NCBI GenBank assembly: GCA_905478925.1
Contig: CAJQKQ010000022.1
Coordinates: forward strand, 1-64,000
Length of the DNA: 64,000 nt
Direction: 5' to 3'
From: an uncultured Verrucomicrobiales bacterium
GTDB taxonomy: Bacteria; Verrucomicrobiota; Verrucomicrobiia; Verrucomicrobiales; Akkermansiaceae
The notes under the pieces were generated by a model. That model did no database searches and was not told the origin of the DNA. It saw nothing but the letters and a program-made list of their open reading frames with translations. The stretch's first letter is position 1, and each line of letters begins with the position of its first letter. This document shows positions 61,460 through 64,000 of this stretch, in pieces. The position numbers and the translations under genes are program-made.

Positions 61460-63148
61460 ATGAGCAAGCCGACAAGAATTGCCTATTTTTCCATGGAGAT
61501 CGCCTTGGAACCGGAGATCCCGACGTATGCGGGTGGACTGGGGATTCTGGCCGGGGATACGCTGCGTTCGGCAGCGGATATGAGACTGCCGATGTGTGCG
61601 GTGACACTGATACATCGCAAGGGATATTTCCGGCAGCGCCTTGATGAGAGCGGGTGGCAATTCGAGGAGGAAGACCCTTGGGACATCGCAAAGTCAGTGA
61701 AGGAGCTTTCGCCAAGGGTCACCGTACGGATTGATGGAAGAGATGTGCACATCCGCTGCTGGCTCTACGAAATAAAAGGAGTCTCCGGCGAGGTCATTCC
61801 GGTTCACCTGTTGGACACGGATCTGGAGGAGAACAGCGAATGGGACAGGCGGCTGACAGACCGGCTCTACCTGGGAGATCACTACATGCGACTGTGCCAG
61901 GAGGTCGTTCTTGGTCAAGGGGGAGTGCGGATGCTCAAGGCGCTCGGGCACAGGAACCTGGCCCGTTTCCATATGAACGAGGGACATGCGGCGTGTCTCG
62001 GAATCGAGCTGCTTTATGAGGAGATGGAGGCCTTGGGCCGTGAGGAAATCGATGAGGAGATCCTCCACAACGTGCGCGCAAAATGCGTTTTCACAACACA
62101 CACGCCGGTCCCAGCTGGGCACGACCAGTTCGGTATGGAGTTGGTGCGCCAGGTATTGGGTCATTACTCCGCGTTTCTGAAACGGAAGGATCTTTTTCAA
62201 TCCCAGCACTGCGAATCGGAGTGCCTGAATATGACCTCCCTCGCCCTTCATCTCAGCCACTATGTGAATGGCGTGGCCAAGCGGCATGCCGAGGTGTCGA
62301 GGCTGATGTTCGCCCACTATTCGATTGATGCGATCACGAATGGTGTTCATCCAGGGACGTGGGTCTCACCTCCATTCAAGGTACTCTTTGAGCGCTTCGT
62401 GCCCGATTGGCGGAAAGACAGCTTCAACCTGCGCTCCATTCTGAGAATTCCCGATGACCAGATCTGGCTCGCCCATCAATCGGCAAAGGACACCCTACTG
62501 AATTTCATAACTGAACAGACTGGAGTCCAGCTCTCCCATGACAAGATCACCCTTGGCTTTGCGAGGCGCGCGGCGGCCTACAAGCGCCCCGGACTGCTGT
62601 TCGCGAACCGGGAACGGCTTGCCGTAATCGCCAAACAGGCGGGAGGGCTGCAACTGGTTTACGCGGGCAAGGCGCATCCTGGGGATGACCAGGGGAAATT
62701 CCTGATTCAGGACATCATACGCCTTAAAGATGATCTGGCGGCGCAGGGAATCACGCTGGTGTATCTTCCCGACTATGACATGAGGATCGCACAGCTGATG
62801 ACCAGTGGTGTCGATGTGTGGCTCAATACGCCAGAGGCTCCCATGGAAGCATCAGGCACGAGCGGGATGAAGGCGGCGCTCAACGGAGTGCCAAGCCTGA
62901 GCGTGCTCGACGGATGGTGGATAGAGGGATGCATAGAAGGTTTGACCGGATGGGCGGTCGAGGACAGCACGGGAGCGGGCGACGAGAGGGCGCTTTACGA
63001 CAAACTGCAAAAAGAAATTGTCCCGATGTATCGCGATGACAGGAGCAAATTCATCGGGATCATGCGGCATTCGATCGCCCTGAACGGGTCGTTTTTTAAC
63101 ACCCAAAGAATGCTTCTGCAATATCTAGCACGGGCATATTTCCCTTAA
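61460..63148 (+). CDS. glgP: Alpha-glucan (glycogen) phosphorylase
   Basis: GT35 enzyme of 562 aa from the ATG at 61460 (MSKPTRIAYFSMEIAL); an ATG at 61430 has a better-placed aggcg. It cleaves glycogen with phosphate to glucose 1-phosphate using PLP. FHMNEGHAA, TTHTPVPAGHDQF, RRAAAYKRPGLLF and EASGTSGMKAALNGVPSLSVLDGWW are family motifs, with Lys471 (SGMK) as the PLP lysine. This is the shorter alpha-glucan family phosphorylase of thermophile type, not the 800-aa form. Divergent from the glgA operon. Confidence 0.92.
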   Translation: MSKPTRIAYFSMEIALEPEIPTYAGGLGILAGDTLRSAADMRLPMCAVTLIHRKGYFRQRLDESGWQFEEEDPWDIAKSVKELSPRVTVRIDGRDVHIRCWLYEIKGVSGEVIPVHLLDTDLEENSEWDRRLTDRLYLGDHYMRLCQEVVLGQGGVRMLKALGHRNLARFHMNEGHAACLGIELLYEEMEALGREEIDEEILHNVRAKCVFTTHTPVPAGHDQFGMELVRQVLGHYSAFLKRKDLFQSQHCESECLNMTSLALHLSHYVNGVAKRHAEVSRLMFAHYSIDAITNGVHPGTWVSPPFKVLFERFVPDWRKDSFNLRSILRIPDDQIWLAHQSAKDTLLNFITEQTGVQLSHDKITLGFARRAAAYKRPGLLFANRERLAVIAKQAGGLQLVYAGKAHPGDDQGKFLIQDIIRLKDDLAAQGITLVYLPDYDMRIAQLMTSGVDVWLNTPEAPMEASGTSGMKAALNGVPSLSVLDGWWIEGCIEGLTGWAVEDSTGAGDERALYDKLQKEIVPMYRDDRSKFIGIMRHSIALNGSFFNTQRMLLQYLARAYFP

Positions 63149-63275
63149 CGCGGTAGTGAGGATAAAGAAATCTCTTAGGCCACTAAGGAGTCGGTGTAGT
63201 GGTTCCTGAAGCTGCGGAGTATGGACGTTTCAGCCCCTATTCACCAGCATTTAGGTGAACGGTAACCCTCGGCAA

Positions 63276-63947
63276 ATGAAGAAGGAATCACCCCAAACGA
63301 TATTTCTCGAAAAGCTAAAAAACTCCAGCCTGTTCCTGACCTATCAGGATGCTTTCGAGGTGGCCACCGGCTACCGGTTGTCGCTATGCAAAAAGCTGCC
63401 TAAGCCGGAACCGGGGGATCTGTCTGTTTCCGTGCCGGTGGGGAGGACATTCCCGTTGGATTTGCTGGCCAGACCCTTGGATGGTTCCGGGTGCATCGGC
63501 GAGCATCTCAAGGTTTGCACGCGGGGTCTCTTGGAAGCTTTTGCACGGCAACTGGGTGAGGAGTCGAACCGGGCAATGCTGGAGTCGGGATCTGCAGCAA
63601 CAGGTGCCGTGGTCAGGGCGAAGGATTTCATCCATGGGAATATCGGAACGAAAATCCAACTCGATGACGTGGCTTCCGCCGCAGGAACCGGCTCTTTTCA
63701 GCTGTGTAGGATCTTCAAAAGGGACACCGGCATCACGATGACGGAGTATATCAGCAGGAAAAGGGTGCAACGTGCGAAAAGTCTCCTCCGTGACCCTTAC
63801 CGGCAGATCGCTGAAATTGCGGATCACGTCGGCTTCACTTCACTCTCCCAATTCAGTAGGAATTTTTCAAGGTACGCTGGGGAGTCGCCAACGGAGTTCC
63901 GCCAGCGCCTGAAAGAATTAGAGCATTGTGATCTGGCGGCGTCCTGA
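63276..63947 (+). CDS. AraC-family regulator with shortened sensor region
   Basis: Protein of 223 aa from the ATG at 63276; a GTG at 63255 is possible. Residues 1-35 (ESPQTIFLEKLKNSSLFLTY) align with the start of the PocR/AraC protein at 56914, but the middle lacks that protein's Cys cluster and is about 70 residues shorter. The C-terminal AraC domain is intact (LDDVASAAGTGSFQLCRIFK; IAEIADHVGFTSLSQFSRNF). It closes the glycogen block and lies near the right edge of the window. Probably a paralogue that senses a different cue or acts constitutively. Confidence 0.82.
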   Translation: MKKESPQTIFLEKLKNSSLFLTYQDAFEVATGYRLSLCKKLPKPEPGDLSVSVPVGRTFPLDLLARPLDGSGCIGEHLKVCTRGLLEAFARQLGEESNRAMLESGSAATGAVVRAKDFIHGNIGTKIQLDDVASAAGTGSFQLCRIFKRDTGITMTEYISRKRVQRAKSLLRDPYRQIAEIADHVGFTSLSQFSRNFSRYAGESPTEFRQRLKELEHCDLAAS

Positions 63948-64000
63948 AAATGATGAAGGTCACGGGAATTGAAGGCTTGGTGCGTATTCTCATTCAAGCT

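Overview
The window is GC-rich chromosomal DNA from a bacterium that I read as a member of the Verrucomicrobiota. This is inferred from family content: PQQ-like beta-propeller proteins (one with an SHD1-type head), a secreted DUF6797/LamG/cytochrome c protein, a TIGR03790 protein, a PAP-type phosphatase, and short dispersed repeats of the kind common in that phylum. There is no rRNA gene or other decisive marker, so the placement is tentative.

Region 1 (1-20.3 kb) looks like conserved chromosome, almost all on the + strand. It holds a membrane polyferredoxin cut by the left edge and carrying a frameshift, a processive GT2 glycosyltransferase, a fused GT87-like/TIGR04283 glycosyltransferase, a methyltransferase, rpmI-rplT, pyrH-frr, tRNA-Ala(GGC), a LolA-like protein, gltB, a YlbF-family protein, a PhnP-like hydrolase, a TIGR03790 protein, DUF2851, thiS and tRNA-Asn(GUU).

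Region 2 (20.3-38.2 kb) begins right after tRNA-Asn and is accessory. It has four PQQ-like propeller proteins, a MauG-like di-haem peroxidase, a purple acid phosphatase with a TPR partner, the DUF6797 cytochrome protein and an S9 dipeptidyl peptidase. Nearly all carry signal peptides. Between them lie three inverted-repeat elements that look like small non-autonomous transposons, and at least two gene remnants, one of them a sialidase 3' end.

Region 3 (38.2-64 kb) is a stress and energy island. One operon encodes DUF2267, an alpha/beta hydrolase, a phosphoribosyltransferase, a CBS-pair protein and an erythromycin-esterase-like protein. Another encodes a monohaem cytochrome lipoprotein, a P2-type cation ATPase, a zinc alcohol dehydrogenase and PEP synthase. 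Then come a PocR/AraC regulator, a tandem universal stress protein, a coupled operon (small membrane protein, glycogen synthase, second monohaem cytochrome, CbpM/MerR-like protein), a divergent glycogen phosphorylase and a second AraC regulator. The family set overlaps strongly with the mycobacterial DosR dormancy regulon. A plausible reading is maintenance metabolism (glycogen turnover, PEP/pyruvate, ion balance) under low oxygen or energy limitation.

The island also carries deletion scars that keep the outer ends of genes and lose the middle: the first and last genes of an alternate F1Fo-ATPase operon, and an ArsP-type permease. An AT-richer ATP-grasp ligase/M20 hydrolase pair sits between two related permease fragments. 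That cassette and the ATPase scar are the most unusual items in the window.
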